Shown here in pieces: positions 28,714 to 37,593 of a DNA stretch of 64,000 nucleotides (position 1 is its first letter; each line of letters starts with the position of its first letter). The stretch lies in assembly GCF_038433155.1 (NCBI RefSeq), contig NZ_JBCDMW010000028.1, forward strand, positions 9,237 through 73,236, given 5' to 3'. The stretch is from Luteococcus sp038433155 (GTDB lineage Bacteria > Actinomycetota > Actinomycetes > Propionibacteriales > Propionibacteriaceae). The notes under the pieces were generated by a model, which saw only the letters and a program-made list of their open reading frames with translations, made no database searches and was not told where the DNA came from. A program made the translations under genes and the position numbers.

Positions 28714-28964
28714 GTGGCCATGGTCCCACACCGCGCATACGTGCTCCCACCCGGAAGGGTGTGGTGTCGCTTCGGATCTCGGCGTCGTGCCCTTCCGTTC
28801 TCCCGTGCCCTTGCGTGTCCCGTGGCGGGCGGTGATGGCCGAGGCCTGCGCAACGACAATCCCCGCGCCTGCTGAAGCCGGTCTGTCATCGCCCGGCCTC
28901 GCCGGACTGGGCCCACCGGGCCGGGGTGCCGTAGAGTGTCCGGAGTCCGTTTCGCGACGGGCGT

Positions 28965-29043
28965 TCCCCGGTTGGTCTGCCGGCAGGGCCCGCCTGACTT
29001 TGAATCAGGATTAGCGACAGTGGTTCGACTCCACTCCGGGGAG
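28965..29043 (+). tRNA. glnU: tRNA-Gln (TTG), structurally unusual
   Basis: The acceptor TCCCCGG pairs with CCGGGGA. The anticodon stem-loop is CCTGA-CTTTGAA-TCAGG with anticodon TTG (codon CAA, Gln). The T arm is AGTGG-TTCGACT-CCACT, and the discriminator is G. CCA is not encoded. Oddities: T where A14 is expected, two bases instead of one between D and anticodon stems, and a 9-nt variable region, for 79 nt in all. Its place before glmU matches other actinobacteria. Confidence 0.75.
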
Positions 29044-29052
29044 CTGGTTTCG

Positions 29053-29081
29053 ACAGGCTCCGCCCCGTTCCGGGGTGGGGC
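29053..29081 (+). terminator. Hairpin after tRNA-Gln
   Basis: A 12-bp stem containing two G-T pairs (AGGCTCCGCCCC with GGGGTGGGGCCT) follows the tRNA by about 10 nt and precedes the TAGAGT hexamer (29135-29140) that probably starts the glmU transcript. Confidence 0.55.
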
Positions 29082-29256
29082 CTGTTTCGCGTGGCGGGCT
29101 CCCCGTCGTCGGTTCTGCGACGGTGCGAAGGCGGTAGAGTTCACGAGGAGCACTGAAGAGCAGCCTCGCGGCCGGTCCACCACGGGTCACGTCGCTACGG
29201 GGCGCAGCAGGTTCCACCTGCCGTTGGCGGGAATCTGCCGAACCAGAAGGAGCCAC

Positions 29257-30762
29257 GTGACCAGTCAGCAGCCCGAATCCGCCCAGCGTGTGTCGGCCGT
29301 CGTCGTCCTCGCCGCCGGTGGCGGCACGCGTATGAAGTCCAACACCTCCAAGCTCCTGCATGAGGTGGCCGGCCATTCCATGCTCAGTTACGCGGTCAAC
29401 GCCGCCGAAGAGGTGGAGCCCGAACACCTCGTCGTGGTGGTCGGCCACAAGCGGGAGCAGGTGCTGCAGCACCTGTCGGAGATCGCCCCCAATGTCACCA
29501 CCGCGGTGCAGGACCAGCAGCTGGGCACCGGCCACGCCGTCCAGTGCGGCCTGCAGGGTCTCGGCGAGCTGCGCGGCGAGATCCTGGTCACCTATGGCGA
29601 CGTCCCGATGCTGACCGGCCAGACCCTCGTCGAGCTGGTGCAGGAGCACCGCGCGCAGAGCAACCACATCACCGTGCTGACCGCCAACGTCCCGGAACCC
29701 TTCGGCTACGGCCGGATCATCCGCGACGGGGACCAGATTGCCCGGATCGTGGAACAGAAGGACGCCAACGAGGCCGAGCAGGCCGTCACCGAGATCAACT
29801 CCGGGATCTACATCTTCAATGCCGAGACGCTGTACGAGGGCCTGAAGCACCTCAAGACCGACAATGCGCAGGGCGAGCTGTACCTGACCGACGTCATCTC
29901 CACCGCCCGCGCCAATCAGGAGCGCGTCGGTGCGCACCTGATCGAGGACCTGTGGCAGACCGAGGGCGTCAATGACCGGGTCCAGCTGGCCCGGATGAAT
30001 GCCGAGATGAACCGCCGCATCGTCGAGAAGTGGATGAAGAACGGCGTCACCATCCAGGACCCGAAGACCACCTGGATCCAGCAGGGTGTCGACATCGCGC
30101 AGGACGTCACCATCCTGTCCGGGACCCACCTGGAGGGCGCCACCAGCATCGCCAGCGGCGCCGTGATCGGGCCGGACACCACCCTGACCGACGTCGAGGT
30201 GGGAGAGGGCGCCAGCGTGATCCGCAGCCACGGCTCGCTCAGCGTGATCGGCGCCGGCGCGCAGGTTGGTCCGTTCAGCTTCCTCCGCCCGGGTACCGAG
30301 CTGGGCGTCAAGGGCAAGATCGGCGCCTTCGTCGAGACCAAGAATGCCCAGATCGGCGACGGCTCCAAGGTGCCGCACCTGACCTACTGCGGCGACGCCC
30401 GGATCGGTGAGGGCGTCAACGTCGGCGCCGGTACGATCTTCGCCAACTACGACGGCACCAACAAGTCGGTCACCCACCTGGGTGACAACGTCTTCATTGG
30501 CTCCAACTCGGTGCTGGTGGCCCCGGTGGACATCGCGCCGGGCGGCTTCGTGGCCGCCGGCTCGGCCGTCGTCGAGGACGTGCCCGCCGGTGGTCTGGCC
30601 GTCGCCCGCGGCCGTCAGCACGTCAGCGAAGGCTGGGTGGGCAAGAAGCGCCCGGCTTCCAAGGCCGCCGGTTCCGCGGCCCAGGCCAGCCCCGAGATCC
30701 ACCCGGACGTGGCCGCGTCCCGGGAGAAGCTGAACAATTGCAAGCCGGAGGACTACAAGTGA
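29257..30762 (+). CDS. glmU: Bifunctional N-acetylglucosamine-1-P uridyltransferase / glucosamine-1-P acetyltransferase
   Basis: A 501-residue enzyme that makes UDP-GlcNAc for peptidoglycan. The N-terminal pyrophosphorylase has VLAAGGGTRM at residues 17-26. The left-handed beta-helix acetyltransferase (about 255-460) ends with NYDGTNKS and the acidic or basic tail usual in actinobacteria. The GTG at 29257 follows AAGGAG at 6 nt. About 110 nt of leader precede it. prs overlaps its stop by 4 nt. Confidence 0.97.
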   Translation: MTSQQPESAQRVSAVVVLAAGGGTRMKSNTSKLLHEVAGHSMLSYAVNAAEEVEPEHLVVVVGHKREQVLQHLSEIAPNVTTAVQDQQLGTGHAVQCGLQGLGELRGEILVTYGDVPMLTGQTLVELVQEHRAQSNHITVLTANVPEPFGYGRIIRDGDQIARIVEQKDANEAEQAVTEINSGIYIFNAETLYEGLKHLKTDNAQGELYLTDVISTARANQERVGAHLIEDLWQTEGVNDRVQLARMNAEMNRRIVEKWMKNGVTIQDPKTTWIQQGVDIAQDVTILSGTHLEGATSIASGAVIGPDTTLTDVEVGEGASVIRSHGSLSVIGAGAQVGPFSFLRPGTELGVKGKIGAFVETKNAQIGDGSKVPHLTYCGDARIGEGVNVGAGTIFANYDGTNKSVTHLGDNVFIGSNSVLVAPVDIAPGGFVAAGSAVVEDVPAGGLAVARGRQHVSEGWVGKKRPASKAAGSAAQASPEIHPDVAASREKLNNCKPEDYK

Positions 30763-31739
30763 GCGGTGTCAAGCGCCCCAATGACAAGCATCTGATGCTC
30801 TTCTCGGGGCGTGCCTACCCCGAACTGGCGCAGGAGATCGCGGAACTGACCGGGGTGGACCTGGTGCCCACCAAGGCCATCGACTACGCCAACTCGGAGA
30901 CCTATGTGCGCTTCGAGGAGTCGGTGCGCGGTGCCGACGCCTTTGTGATCCAGAGCCACTGCTCCCCGGTGAACCAGTGGATGATGGAGCAGTTGATCAT
31001 GGTGGACGCCCTGAAGCGGGCCTCCGCCAAGCGGATCACCGTGGTCAGCCCCTTCTACCCCTACGCCCGGCAGGACAAGAAGCACCTGGGCCGCGAGCCC
31101 ATCTCCGCGCGGCTGATGGCCGACCTGTACAAGGCGGCCGGCGCGGACCGGATCATGTCCGTCGACCTGCACGCCGCCCAGATCCAGGGTTTCTTCGACG
31201 GCCCGGTGGACCACCTCTGGGCGCTGCCGGTGCTGGTGGACTACGTCAAGGAGAACTATTCCACCGACGAGATGGTCGTCGTCTCGCCCGATGCCGGCCG
31301 GGTGCGGCTGGCCGACATGTTCACCGACCGGCTGGGCTGCCCGCTGGCCATCATCCACAAGCGGCACGACGTGAACGTCGCCAACCAGGTGAAGGTGCAC
31401 GAGGTGGTGGGCGCCGTGGAGGGCAAGACCTGCCTGCTGGTGGACGACATGATCGACACCGCCGGCACCATTTGCCAGGCCGCCGATGCGCTGATGGAGC
31501 ACGGCGCCAAGCAGGTGATCGCCGCCGCGACCCATCCGGTCTTCTCCGGACCGGCCAAGGAGCGGCTGGAGGCGAGCGCCTTCAGCGAGGTGATCGTCAC
31601 CAACACGCTGCCGTTGCCCGAGGGCTGCCGGGACCTGGACAAGGTGAAGGTGCTGTCCATCGCCCCGCTGATTGCCAAGGCGATCCACGAGGTCTTCGAG
31701 GACGGCTCGGTCACCAGCCTGTTCGGCGGGAACGCCTGA
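30759..31739 (+). CDS. prs: Ribose-phosphate pyrophosphokinase
   Basis: A 326-residue PRPP synthetase, feeding purine, pyrimidine, His and Trp synthesis and, in actinobacteria, decaprenyl-phosphoribose. The PRPP-binding loop is VDDMIDTAGT near residue 225; the flexible loop is PYARQDKKHLGREP near 100. The GTG at 30759 overlaps the glmU stop (GTGA), with GGAG 8 nt upstream, so translation is coupled. glmU-prs is a conserved pair. A 12-bp hairpin follows. Confidence 0.97.
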   Translation: MSGVKRPNDKHLMLFSGRAYPELAQEIAELTGVDLVPTKAIDYANSETYVRFEESVRGADAFVIQSHCSPVNQWMMEQLIMVDALKRASAKRITVVSPFYPYARQDKKHLGREPISARLMADLYKAAGADRIMSVDLHAAQIQGFFDGPVDHLWALPVLVDYVKENYSTDEMVVVSPDAGRVRLADMFTDRLGCPLAIIHKRHDVNVANQVKVHEVVGAVEGKTCLLVDDMIDTAGTICQAADALMEHGAKQVIAAATHPVFSGPAKERLEASAFSEVIVTNTLPLPEGCRDLDKVKVLSIAPLIAKAIHEVFEDGSVTSLFGGNA

Positions 31740-31781
31740 GCACGACGCCCGTGCACGACCACTGAACACGACAACTGGACA

Positions 31782-31827
31782 CGACGGAGCCGCTGCCCCC
31801 TGCGAAGGGTGGGTGGCGGCTCCGTCG
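31782..31827 (+). terminator. Terminator of glmU-prs
   Basis: A 12-bp stem CGACGGAGCCGC with a 22-nt loop lies 43 bp after the prs stop. Confidence 0.65.
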
Positions 31828-31901
31828 CATTTGCCGGCTCGGCTCCGTCGTGGTCAAGTCGGCCCCCGGACCGTCCTGCTGAGTCGAGGCACGTCGTCGG
31901 G

Positions 31902-31998
31902 TCCGGAGCCCTGCGGCGCGGTTCCGCGAGGAGACGCGAGCGAGCGAGTGTCGACGAGACGCAGCGCAAGGGGTTGCCGGGCCGGCGGCGGGCCGACC
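31902..31998. repeat. Dispersed ~95-bp repeat, copy 2
   Basis: It is close to 823-920, with the same core (GCGGCGCGGTTCCGCGAGGA and on). It ends 8 bp before the stop of the next minus-strand gene. Confidence 0.75.
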
Positions 31999-32006
31999 CC
32001 GGAGAT

Positions 32007-34124
32007 TCAGGCGGGGCGGACCGAGACCATGCGGCTCACGGGCAGGGTGAACGGGCCCTCCGCTTTCTTCATCAGCCGGGCGGTGCCGCCGGACAGCGCC
32101 AGCACCCGGACCTCGGCGCTCTGTGGGGTGCCGTCGTTGGCGACGTATTCCAACCGCCACCAGCCGGGCTTGCCGATCGAGTCCGTCAGGGTGGTCAGCA
32201 GGCTGCCCGCCGCCAGCGCGTGCTTGCGTCCCTCGTCGCGCGCCAGCAGTTCGGCCACCACCGCTTCCGCATCCACCCGCTGTGCGGGCTGCTGCAGCGG
32301 TACCAGCGTGGTCCGGGCGCGGCGCGGCGGTGGGGTGGTGTATCGGCTGCCGGTGGCGTCCTGGGCCACGGGTGCCAGGCCCATGTCCCGCAGGAAGGCC
32401 ACCAGCTCGACGGGTTCCGCCGCGGCCGCCAACACAGTGGGGGCCAGTTTTCGCAGACCCAGCACCCGGGCGTCGGGATGGCCAAGGATGGCGTCGACCG
32501 TCACCGGGTCGTCCACGGTGACCACGCTGGCCACGGCGCTGACCTGCACCTGTCCGTGCTTGCGGGCGACGTCGTCCACCAGGTAGCTCAGCGACTGCGG
32601 CACCGGCGTGATGGAGTGCTCGGTGATCCAGGCCCGGATCTCGTCGGCGGTCCAGCCGGCATCCAACCCGCGCCGCACGCTGTCCGCCGTGAACCGGTAG
32701 ACCCCGGCGCCGCCGCTGGACTCGCGCTGGGCCAGGAGCCCCATCACCTGTCCCACGTCGGCCCGCAGCGGGGCGGGGGTGACGGCGGTCAGGTCGGACT
32801 GGATCACGAAGTCGGTGACCGGTTGGGGAAAACCGGGGTCCTCGTCGGCGTCGGCCAACTGGCTGCGTTTTCCCAGCGCCACCAGCCCGAACCAGCCGAA
32901 TTCGGTGAGGAACTGCCGGCACAGCGGCTCCAGGTCCAGCGTGGCCCAGGCCGGCCGCAACCAGGCGATCCGTTCGGCCAGCCGCTCGGCCTCGACGGGT
33001 GCTCCGGGGGCCGCGGCCTGCACCTGGGAGGCTGCCAGCCGGCGCAACGCACCGGCCCAGGCGACGGTGTTGCCGGGGGCCAGCGCGGGGGCGGCGGCAT
33101 CAGCCAGCGAGTCCAGCGCCAGCCAGGCGTCACGCAGCCGCTGCCAGCGTTGCCAACCGTCCAGCTCCAACCACTGGTCGAAGTGGTGGGTGGGCAGCCA
33201 GGCACTGGCGGCGTTGGCAATCAGCCCGGCCCGCTCGGCCACCAGCAGCAGGAACAGGGTGCGCTGGGCGCCGCCGGCCTCCCGGGACAGGGCGGTCAGG
33301 TCCCGCTTGGCCAGGCCACCGGTGGCCAGCGGCCGGGGCTGCATCCGGCCCAGCGCGTCGATCAGCACCTCGGTGGTGGACACCAGCTCGAAGGCGCTGC
33401 CCAGCCCGGCCTGGTCCACCAGGCGGGAGTCGCCACCCGCCGGCCAGGGCGGGACGGCGGCGGGCACCTCGTCGTCGAACAGCCGGCCACCGCGTAGCCG
33501 CAGCGCCACCTCCCGGGGCAGCACGATGGTGTCGGAGTCCAGGGGACGAACCAGCTTGTGGAAGAGCAATTGATCCACCGGGCGGGGGGAGTGGGCGGAC
33601 CCCCGGCGGTCGGCCTGGGCCACCCGGCCGGTGGGATTGGCCCACAGCAGCCGTTCCAGAACCTGGCGCCCGGGCTCCCCGACGGCGCTCAGCGCGGCGT
33701 CGATCTCGGCGTCGGACAACGGCATGGAGGACTCGCCGGCCAGCCCGGCCGGGTAGTGTCCGAAGGCGGTGCGGGCGCTGCGGGTCAGGTGCCAGCTGCG
33801 CTCACTGCCCCAGACCAGGGCGCGACGTCGCAGGGCGCGGACGGCCTGGTCCACCGCGCCCCGGTCGGCGGCCATCAGGGCGGCCAGCCGACGGGTGCTG
33901 ATCGCATCGGGGCAGGCGGCCAGAGCCAGCGCCACCCGTCGCTGCCAGGCATCCAGCCCTTCCAACGCCAGCTGGGTGGAGGCCGGCCCGAGCGCCCGTT
34001 CGATCAGCTCGGACAGGTCCTGGGGCCGGGGAATGGCCAGATCCGGGCGGAGACTGACCAGGTCGGCGAGTTCGGCCGCGCTCTGGGCACGGATCACGTC
34101 GGCAATGGATCGGGCGCCGCTCAC
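32007..34124 (-). CDS. Helicase-associated-domain protein (XPB/Ssl2-like, non-helicase)
   Basis: A 705-residue actinobacterial protein of the helicase-associated type, related to mycobacterial Rv0862c. The C-terminal ~150 residues contain the helicase-C-3 style domain with a repeated LVPLQQPAQRVDAEAVVAEL-like segment. No Walker motifs are visible, so it is not itself a helicase. The GTG at 34124 overlaps the upstream stop (GTGA), so it is coupled to the Pro-rich membrane protein. Function unknown; a DNA repair link is only suggested by neighbours in relatives. Confidence 0.8.
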   Translation of the reverse strand: MSGARSIADVIRAQSAAELADLVSLRPDLAIPRPQDLSELIERALGPASTQLALEGLDAWQRRVALALAACPDAISTRRLAALMAADRGAVDQAVRALRRRALVWGSERSWHLTRSARTAFGHYPAGLAGESSMPLSDAEIDAALSAVGEPGRQVLERLLWANPTGRVAQADRRGSAHSPRPVDQLLFHKLVRPLDSDTIVLPREVALRLRGGRLFDDEVPAAVPPWPAGGDSRLVDQAGLGSAFELVSTTEVLIDALGRMQPRPLATGGLAKRDLTALSREAGGAQRTLFLLLVAERAGLIANAASAWLPTHHFDQWLELDGWQRWQRLRDAWLALDSLADAAAPALAPGNTVAWAGALRRLAASQVQAAAPGAPVEAERLAERIAWLRPAWATLDLEPLCRQFLTEFGWFGLVALGKRSQLADADEDPGFPQPVTDFVIQSDLTAVTPAPLRADVGQVMGLLAQRESSGGAGVYRFTADSVRRGLDAGWTADEIRAWITEHSITPVPQSLSYLVDDVARKHGQVQVSAVASVVTVDDPVTVDAILGHPDARVLGLRKLAPTVLAAAAEPVELVAFLRDMGLAPVAQDATGSRYTTPPPRRARTTLVPLQQPAQRVDAEAVVAELLARDEGRKHALAAGSLLTTLTDSIGKPGWWRLEYVANDGTPQSAEVRVLALSGGTARLMKKAEGPFTLPVSRMVSVRPA

Positions 34125-35146
34125 CGCTGCATCCGCTTGCGCAGGTCCTGGTACACGCAGGCCAGACTGACCGGGATCATCAGGCCACACAGGAATTGGC
34201 CCAGGGTGTTGACGTGCGGCCAGGCCTGGTGCACCACCGTGTCATAGAGCACGGTCAGCAGCAGGACCGCGAGGGCCAGGCTGAACAGCTGGCGCAGCAG
34301 CTGCCCGCCGGCGTTGAGGCGACGAGTGAGGATGGAGCCCAGCACCAGCATCAGGTAGCTGAGGACGGGCACCAGCACGCCGAAGGCGAGCACGGCCAGG
34401 GCCAGCGGGCCGGTTTCCCGCAGCACGGTCTGGGCATTCAGCGTGCTGGGCGTGGGCCGGGGTGACGGCGGCTGCGGGCCCCATTGCCGGGGGTCGAGTT
34501 GCTGGCCCGGGTTGCCGGCCTGGCCCGGACGGGGCGCCGGGTCAAAGGGGTTGGCGGGCCGCTGCACCAGCGGTGGTTGCGGTGGCATGCCCGGCTGCGC
34601 CGAGGGTGACTGGGGCGCGCTGCCCGGCTGCGGGAGCCCCGCGGGCCGGCCCGGTGGTGGGGGCAGCGGCGCGGGCTGGCCCGATGGTGGTGGGAACTGG
34701 CCCGGCAACGGTAGCTCGCGGGTGGCCGGCGGGGCGGCCGGGGAGGCTCCGGGGGGCGGGAACTGTGGGCTGGGGAAGGCCGGCGTGGCCTGGCTGGGCG
34801 CGCCGGAGGGCGGCGGGAAGTCCGGGGCCTGCGGATCCGGAGCCGTCGGGCCCAGCGGCATCCGCGGATTCCAGCCACCCCCGGCATGGACCGCACCCCA
34901 GGCAGAGTCCGCGGCCACCACGGTGTTGAACGGGGTGGTGGGATCCCGCGGATCCGACACTCGCGGGGTCAACTCCTCCAACGGCGCGACCTGGGGCTGC
35001 TGGTAGGTCTGCGGCGGCTGGACCGGCTTGCCCTCGGCGGGGCTGGGCGGCCGCTCCTCGACGCCCAGCGCGGCGGCCCGCGGCGTCGCGAACGCGTCGG
35101 GACGCTCCACCGGTGCGTACTCCGCGCCATCGGTCCAGTCAGCCAT
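34121..35146 (-). CDS. Pro-rich membrane protein of unknown function
   Basis: A 341-residue protein. Residues 1-235 are disordered, with long Pro/Gln/Gly runs. Three membrane segments follow (about 255-285, 292-312 and 318-335), and the tail reads RKRMQR. TAGACT lies 7 nt before the ATG at 35146; GGAGGGC is also present but very close to the start. It overlaps the helicase-associated gene by 4 nt. No family is recognised. Confidence 0.7.
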   Translation of the reverse strand: MADWTDGAEYAPVERPDAFATPRAAALGVEERPPSPAEGKPVQPPQTYQQPQVAPLEELTPRVSDPRDPTTPFNTVVAADSAWGAVHAGGGWNPRMPLGPTAPDPQAPDFPPPSGAPSQATPAFPSPQFPPPGASPAAPPATRELPLPGQFPPPSGQPAPLPPPPGRPAGLPQPGSAPQSPSAQPGMPPQPPLVQRPANPFDPAPRPGQAGNPGQQLDPRQWGPQPPSPRPTPSTLNAQTVLRETGPLALAVLAFGVLVPVLSYLMLVLGSILTRRLNAGGQLLRQLFSLALAVLLLTVLYDTVVHQAWPHVNTLGQFLCGLMIPVSLACVYQDLRKRMQR

Positions 35147-35281
35147 GCCCTCCAGTCTAGGAGACTGCCGAAGAGCCGTCCCCGGCCCACCGGACCACAT
35201 CGCTCACGGCCGCTGTCCATCCGAACGGGGCGGGTGAGCGAATGGGCCTGCCCGGCCGGTATCAGGCCTAGTCTCGCCGTC

Positions 35282-36070
35282 ATGGAGATCATCATCGTCG
35301 ACAATGCCGAGCAGATCGGCCGGATGGCCGCAGCCCAACTCACCCACTGGATCCGGGGCATCGAGGCCCCCGTGTTGGGGGTGGCCACCGGCAGCTCCCC
35401 GCTGGGCATCTACACCGACCTGGCGCGCCGCGTGGGCGCGGAGGAGTTGGACCTCTCGAAGGCCAGCGCCTTCGCCCTGGACGAGTACGTCGGTCTGCCC
35501 GCGGACCATCCGCAGAGCTATGCCGACACCATCCGGCGCACCGTCACCGAGCCGCTGCGGATGGATCCGGCCCGGGTGCACGTGCCGGACGGCATGGCCA
35601 GCGACATCGCGGCCAGCTGCCAGGCCTATGAGGAGGCGATCCAGCAGGCCGGCGGCGTCGACGTGCAGATCCTGGGCATCGGCCCCAATGGGCACATCGG
35701 CTTCAACGAGCCGGGCAGTTCCCTGGCCAGCCGGACCCGGATCAAGACGCTCACCAAGTCCACCCGCCAGGCCAATGCCCGCTACTTCGATGACGAGTCC
35801 CAGGTGCCGACCCACTGCCTCACCCAGGGGTTGGGCACCATCCTGGCCTCCCGCCATGCGGTCCTGGTGGCCGACGGGGAACGCAAGGCCGCGGCCATCG
35901 CGCAGATGGCGGAGGGCCCGCTGGGAACCCACTGCCCGGCCACCGCGTTGCAATTGCACCAGCACGTCGTCGTCGTGGTGGACGAGGCCGCGGCCAGCCA
36001 GCTGCAGCGCGCCGACGAGTACCGCGATGTCCAGCGGCTCAAGCCTGAGTGGCAGAGGATCCAGCCCTGA
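35282..36070 (+). CDS. nagB: Glucosamine-6-phosphate deaminase
   Basis: A 262-residue enzyme that converts glucosamine-6-P to fructose-6-P and ammonia. Family motifs are GVATGSSPLGIY near residue 36, LDEYVGLPADHPQSY near 68 and GIGPNGHIGFNEPGS near 133. The ATG at 35282 follows TAGTCT (35269-35274) by 7 nt; it is probably leaderless. It is 13 kb from nagA, so the pathway is split. A 15-bp hairpin follows. Confidence 0.96.
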   Translation: MEIIIVDNAEQIGRMAAAQLTHWIRGIEAPVLGVATGSSPLGIYTDLARRVGAEELDLSKASAFALDEYVGLPADHPQSYADTIRRTVTEPLRMDPARVHVPDGMASDIAASCQAYEEAIQQAGGVDVQILGIGPNGHIGFNEPGSSLASRTRIKTLTKSTRQANARYFDDESQVPTHCLTQGLGTILASRHAVLVADGERKAAAIAQMAEGPLGTHCPATALQLHQHVVVVVDEAAASQLQRADEYRDVQRLKPEWQRIQP

Positions 36071-36072
36071 GG

Positions 36073-36107
36073 CACCGGGTGCCGGGGCGGGTCCCCGGCA
36101 CCCGGTG
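36073..36107 (+). terminator. Terminator of nagB
   Basis: A perfect 15-bp stem CACCGGGTGCCGGGG with a 5-nt loop begins 3 bp after the stop. Confidence 0.8.
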
Positions 36108-36200
36108 GGGGTATTACGGTGGTTTGTGGAGCGCAGGCCAGATATCCTCTTGTGAACCTGTGCCCATCGGTACAGGCGACATCGACCAAGCGAGGATGAA

Positions 36201-36584
36201 GTGCCCATCGGCAAGGTGCGTTTCTACGACGCGGAGAAGGGTTTTGGCTTCCTGAGCAAGGAGGACGGCGGCGACGTCTACGTGCGCGCCAATGTGCTGC
36301 CGGAGGGAGTCACGTCGCTGCGGCCGGGCCAGAAGGTGGAGTTCGGCATCATTGAGGGGCGACGCGGTGAGCAGGCGCTCAGCGTGCGCCTGATCGACAC
36401 GCCGCCCTCGCTGTCCAAGGCCAGCCGCAAGAAGCCCGAGCAGCTGGCCGTGATCACCGAGGACCTGATCAAGCTGCTGGACGGGATCGGCAATGGCTAC
36501 CGCCACGGCCGGCACCCCGATGCCAAGCATTCCAAGCAGATCGCGATGATGCTGCGCAAGGTCGCCGACGAGCTGGAGCTGTGA
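36201..36584 (+). CDS. Cold-shock-domain protein with actinobacterial tail
   Basis: A 127-residue protein. Residues 1-66 form a cold-shock fold with RNP1 KGFGFL and RNP2-like DVYVRA, which bind single-stranded nucleic acid. The C-terminal ~60 residues are a helical extension seen in actinobacterial CspB-type proteins. The GTG at 36201 has a weak GAGG upstream. The stop overlaps the next ATG (TGATG), which implies coupling with the DUF3027 gene. Confidence 0.9.
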   Translation: MPIGKVRFYDAEKGFGFLSKEDGGDVYVRANVLPEGVTSLRPGQKVEFGIIEGRRGEQALSVRLIDTPPSLSKASRKKPEQLAVITEDLIKLLDGIGNGYRHGRHPDAKHSKQIAMMLRKVADELEL

Positions 36585-37369
36585 TGGCGGCAGTGCGCAC
36601 CGCCAAGGCCCCCAAGCTGGACGCCGTCACCTCTGCGGCGGTGGACCAGGCCCGCGAGGCCGCGCTGGAGGAGGCGAAGGACTTCGGCGTCGGTGACCAC
36701 CTGGGCACGGTGGCCGAGGAGGACCGCGTCGTCACCCACCTGTTCGACTGCCCGCACCCGGCCTATGCCGGCTGGCGCTGGGCGGTCACCATGGTGCGCG
36801 CCTCCCGGGCCCGGGCCGCCACCGTCAACGAGGTGGTGCTGCTTCCCGGCGAGGAGGCCCTGCTGGCGCCCCAGTGGGTGCCGTGGAGTGACCGGATCCA
36901 GGCCGGCGACGTCGCCCCGGGCACACTGCTGCCCACCCCGGACAATGATCCGCGGCTGGAGCCCGGTTTCACCGGCGGCGAGCTGGCCGCCGACGCCGGC
37001 CCGGCCGAGTGGAGCGCCACCCGGGCCGTCGTCCATGAGCTGGGGCTGGGTCGTGAGCGGGTGCTCTCCCAGCACGGCCGCGCCGTCGCCGCCGAGCGGT
37101 GGAATGCCGGCGAGGCGGGTGCGGACAACCAGTCCACCCGGCTGGCCCCCGCCAACTGTGTCACCTGTGGCTACTTTGTCCGGCTGCAGGGCGGTCTGGG
37201 CACCATGTTCGGGGCCTGTACCAATGAGTTCTCGCCCTTCGATGCCAGCGTCGTCGCCATCGACCATGGCTGCGGCGGGCACTCCGACGTCGTCGCGGAG
37301 GAGCGCGGGGTGGAGCTGGCCGAACCAGTCTTCGACACCATCAGCATCGACGACAACCTGTTCGACTGA
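36584..37369 (+). CDS. DUF3027 family protein
   Basis: A 261-residue actinobacterial protein of unknown function. DUF3027 features are visible: WRWAVTMVRASRA near residue 62, VLLPGEEALLAPQWVPWSDR near 87, and a zinc-ribbon-like CVTCGYFV about residue 188 with a later Cys at about 206 and GCGGHSD. It overlaps the cold-shock gene by one base and is co-transcribed, a pairing seen in relatives. Zn binding is an inference from the Cys spacing. Confidence 0.85.
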   Translation: MAAVRTAKAPKLDAVTSAAVDQAREAALEEAKDFGVGDHLGTVAEEDRVVTHLFDCPHPAYAGWRWAVTMVRASRARAATVNEVVLLPGEEALLAPQWVPWSDRIQAGDVAPGTLLPTPDNDPRLEPGFTGGELAADAGPAEWSATRAVVHELGLGRERVLSQHGRAVAAERWNAGEAGADNQSTRLAPANCVTCGYFVRLQGGLGTMFGACTNEFSPFDASVVAIDHGCGGHSDVVAEERGVELAEPVFDTISIDDNLFD

Positions 37370-37593
37370 CCTCGGCGGGTTGTCCCCAGGGCGTCACCGA
37401 CCCATGGCTTCGGCCAGGGCGGTGACGCTCGTGCATTGTGGGAGGCTCCGCGCACCGGCGTAGGGGCAGCGCCGCTGCCTGCGTCCACGGACCATGAAGA
37501 GTGGCCGGGAGTCGCACAGGAACGCAGACCGGACCCAGCTGCCCTCTGCGGGGGAGGATCATCGTCGGGTTGGACACGACGGAAAGTGGTGGG

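Noticed and set aside
29011..30702. 563-codon - strand frame over glmU
   Set aside because: It is a shadow of a certain gene.
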